Source: an uncultured Saprospiraceae bacterium
GTDB taxonomy: Bacteria > Bacteroidota > Bacteroidia > Chitinophagales > Saprospiraceae
NCBI GenBank assembly: GCA_937951615.1
Contig: CALFBH010000084.1
Coordinates: forward strand, 1-64,000
DNA length: 64,000 nucleotides
Direction: 5' to 3'
Notes under the pieces: generated by a model
Told to the model about the DNA's origin: nothing
Databases searched by the model: none
What the model saw: only the letters and a program-made list of their open reading frames with translations
Shown: piece by piece, positions 63,307-64,000 of the stretch
Layout of the letters: each line of letters starts with the position of its first letter
Numbering within the stretch: the first letter of the stretch is position 1
Position numbers and translations under genes: made by a program

Positions 63307-63870
63307 ATGAACATAGCATTAAATTTGCGAGAAACCGAACAAACGCTGATTCAAGCTTGTATTCGCCAGGAACGTTGGGCGCAAAAAAAGCTGTATGAAA
63401 CTCATTATCCAAAAATGATGGGGGTCTGCTTACGCTATGCCAACAACCAAGAGGATTCACGCGACATTCTGCATGAAGGTTTTATCAAAGTATTTAGAAA
63501 TCTGGGCAAATATCAGCCCGGCACTTCTCTCAATGCATGGATTCGCCGGATTATGGTGAATACGGCGATTGATTTTTATCGCAAAAGCCAAAGAAGACGA
63601 ACAGAAGATTTGCAGGAAGCCTGGCACCTTACTTCTCAGGAAGCAGACGCCGTCAGCACTTGTACAGAAAAAGAAATTCTGGCATCTGTGCAACAGCTCT
63701 CCCCTGTTTATCGTACAGTATTTAACCTCTATGCAATTGAAGGTTATCCTCACAAAGATATTGCAGCACGATTGGGTATCACAGAAAGTACATCACGTTC
63801 AAATTTGCTGAAAGCGCGGGTAAAACTACAAGGTATGCTCGCTTCAAAATATACAGAACATGGAAAGTAA
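63307..63870 (+). CDS. ECF-type RNA polymerase sigma factor
   Basis: 187 aa. Sigma-70 region 2 at ~25-95 (LYETHYPKMMGVCLRYANNQEDSRDILHEGFIKVFRNLGKY, then AWIRRIMVNTAIDFYRK) and region 4 at ~125-180 (LSPVYRTVFNLYAIEGYPHKDIAARLGITESTSRSNL with its helix-turn-helix). No region 1 or 3. Directs polymerase to stress- or envelope-related promoters. Its stop codon overlaps the next gene by 11 bases, the usual pairing of ECF sigma and anti-sigma. An 18-bp palindrome lies just upstream. Confidence 0.92.
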   Translation: MNIALNLRETEQTLIQACIRQERWAQKKLYETHYPKMMGVCLRYANNQEDSRDILHEGFIKVFRNLGKYQPGTSLNAWIRRIMVNTAIDFYRKSQRRRTEDLQEAWHLTSQEADAVSTCTEKEILASVQQLSPVYRTVFNLYAIEGYPHKDIAARLGITESTSRSNLLKARVKLQGMLASKYTEHGK

Positions 63871-64000
63871 TAGGCTAGAACATATCGACCAGCTAGCACG
63901 CGAGGCTTTGGAAAAGATGGAAGTGCCCTATCAGGCTGCTGATTGGGCAGCAATGGAAACACGTATAGATAAAGACGCTTTTTTGAAGACTCGTCTATAC
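63860..64000 (+). CDS. Probable anti-sigma factor, truncated by window edge
   Basis: The ATG at 63860 overlaps the sigma gene's end by 11 bases, and the frame is open to the window edge (47 codons). The visible part (MESNRLEHIDQLAREALEKM then YQAADWAAMETRIDKDAF) is acidic and helical, as in the cytoplasmic N-termini of Bacteroidota membrane proteins that follow ECF sigma genes. The membrane segment would be outside the window. The call rests on context. Confidence 0.6.
   Translation, partial: MESNRLEHIDQLAREALEKMEVPYQAADWAAMETRIDKDAFLKTRLY

Overview
The window looks like a chromosomal segment of a Bacteroidota bacterium, most likely from the Saprospiria/Lewinella side of the phylum. The evidence is: several type IX secretion (T9SS) type-A C-terminal sorting domains; a PorE-like TPR/beta-propeller protein; very large secreted leucine-rich-repeat (LRR) proteins; promoter-like TAnnTTTG -7 boxes in place of a -10 box; few Shine-Dalgarno sequences; and intergenic stretches full of short word-like repeats. 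The placement below phylum level is inference.

Layout. 1-5 kb: a large secreted protein cut by the left edge, a basic repeat protein in the same operon, and three tandem single-domain Ig-like secreted proteins, each followed by its own terminator. 5.3-9 kb: nucleotidyltransferase, TPR protein and DUF4292 lipoprotein, which resembles the conserved Bacteroidota cell-envelope operon but without the EnvC-type gene I would expect next. 9.0-9.55 kb: a 180-bp tandem repeat rich in hairpins. 9.6-11.4 kb: an arylsulfotransferase-family exported protein. 11.5-42.9 kb: a region dominated by five secreted proteins built from plant-type LRR cassettes (2275, 1489, 499, 826 and 1573 aa). Three of them carry a protease (one M4 thermolysin-like, two S8 subtilases). 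Each of these three is divergently paired with a member of one ~490-aa cytoplasmic helical family that I do not recognise. Between them lie Mla-type transporter genes, a TlpA-like thioredoxin, a PKD-cyclophilin lipoprotein and a short-chain dehydrogenase.

42.9-45.5 kb holds a 126-bp MITE-like element with 23-bp inverted repeats and a perfect 8-bp target duplication, next to an AT-rich NACHT (STAND) NTPase with an EAD11-like N-terminus, a probable conflict or defence gene. 46-55 kb: a PorE-like protein ending in SPOR instead of OmpA, a sterol-desaturase-family enzyme fused to two CDGSH iron-sulfur motifs, an SLC13/DASS transporter, and a two-gene operon of an S74-chaperone surface protein with a secreted HExxHxxGxxH metalloprotease. 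55.3-61.1 kb: GNAT, a small unknown protein, and an apparently complete cyanophycin cycle (isoaspartyl peptidase, cyanophycinase, cyanophycin synthetase). 61.2-64 kb: a GxxExxY protein beside a 42-bp tandem repeat, a DUF547 lipoprotein, tRNA-Cys(GCA), and an ECF sigma factor overlapping a probable anti-sigma gene cut by the right edge.

The best candidate for an undescribed system is the threefold divergent module (secreted LRR protease plus ~490-aa helical protein). The pairing is visible directly; any functional link between the partners is inference.
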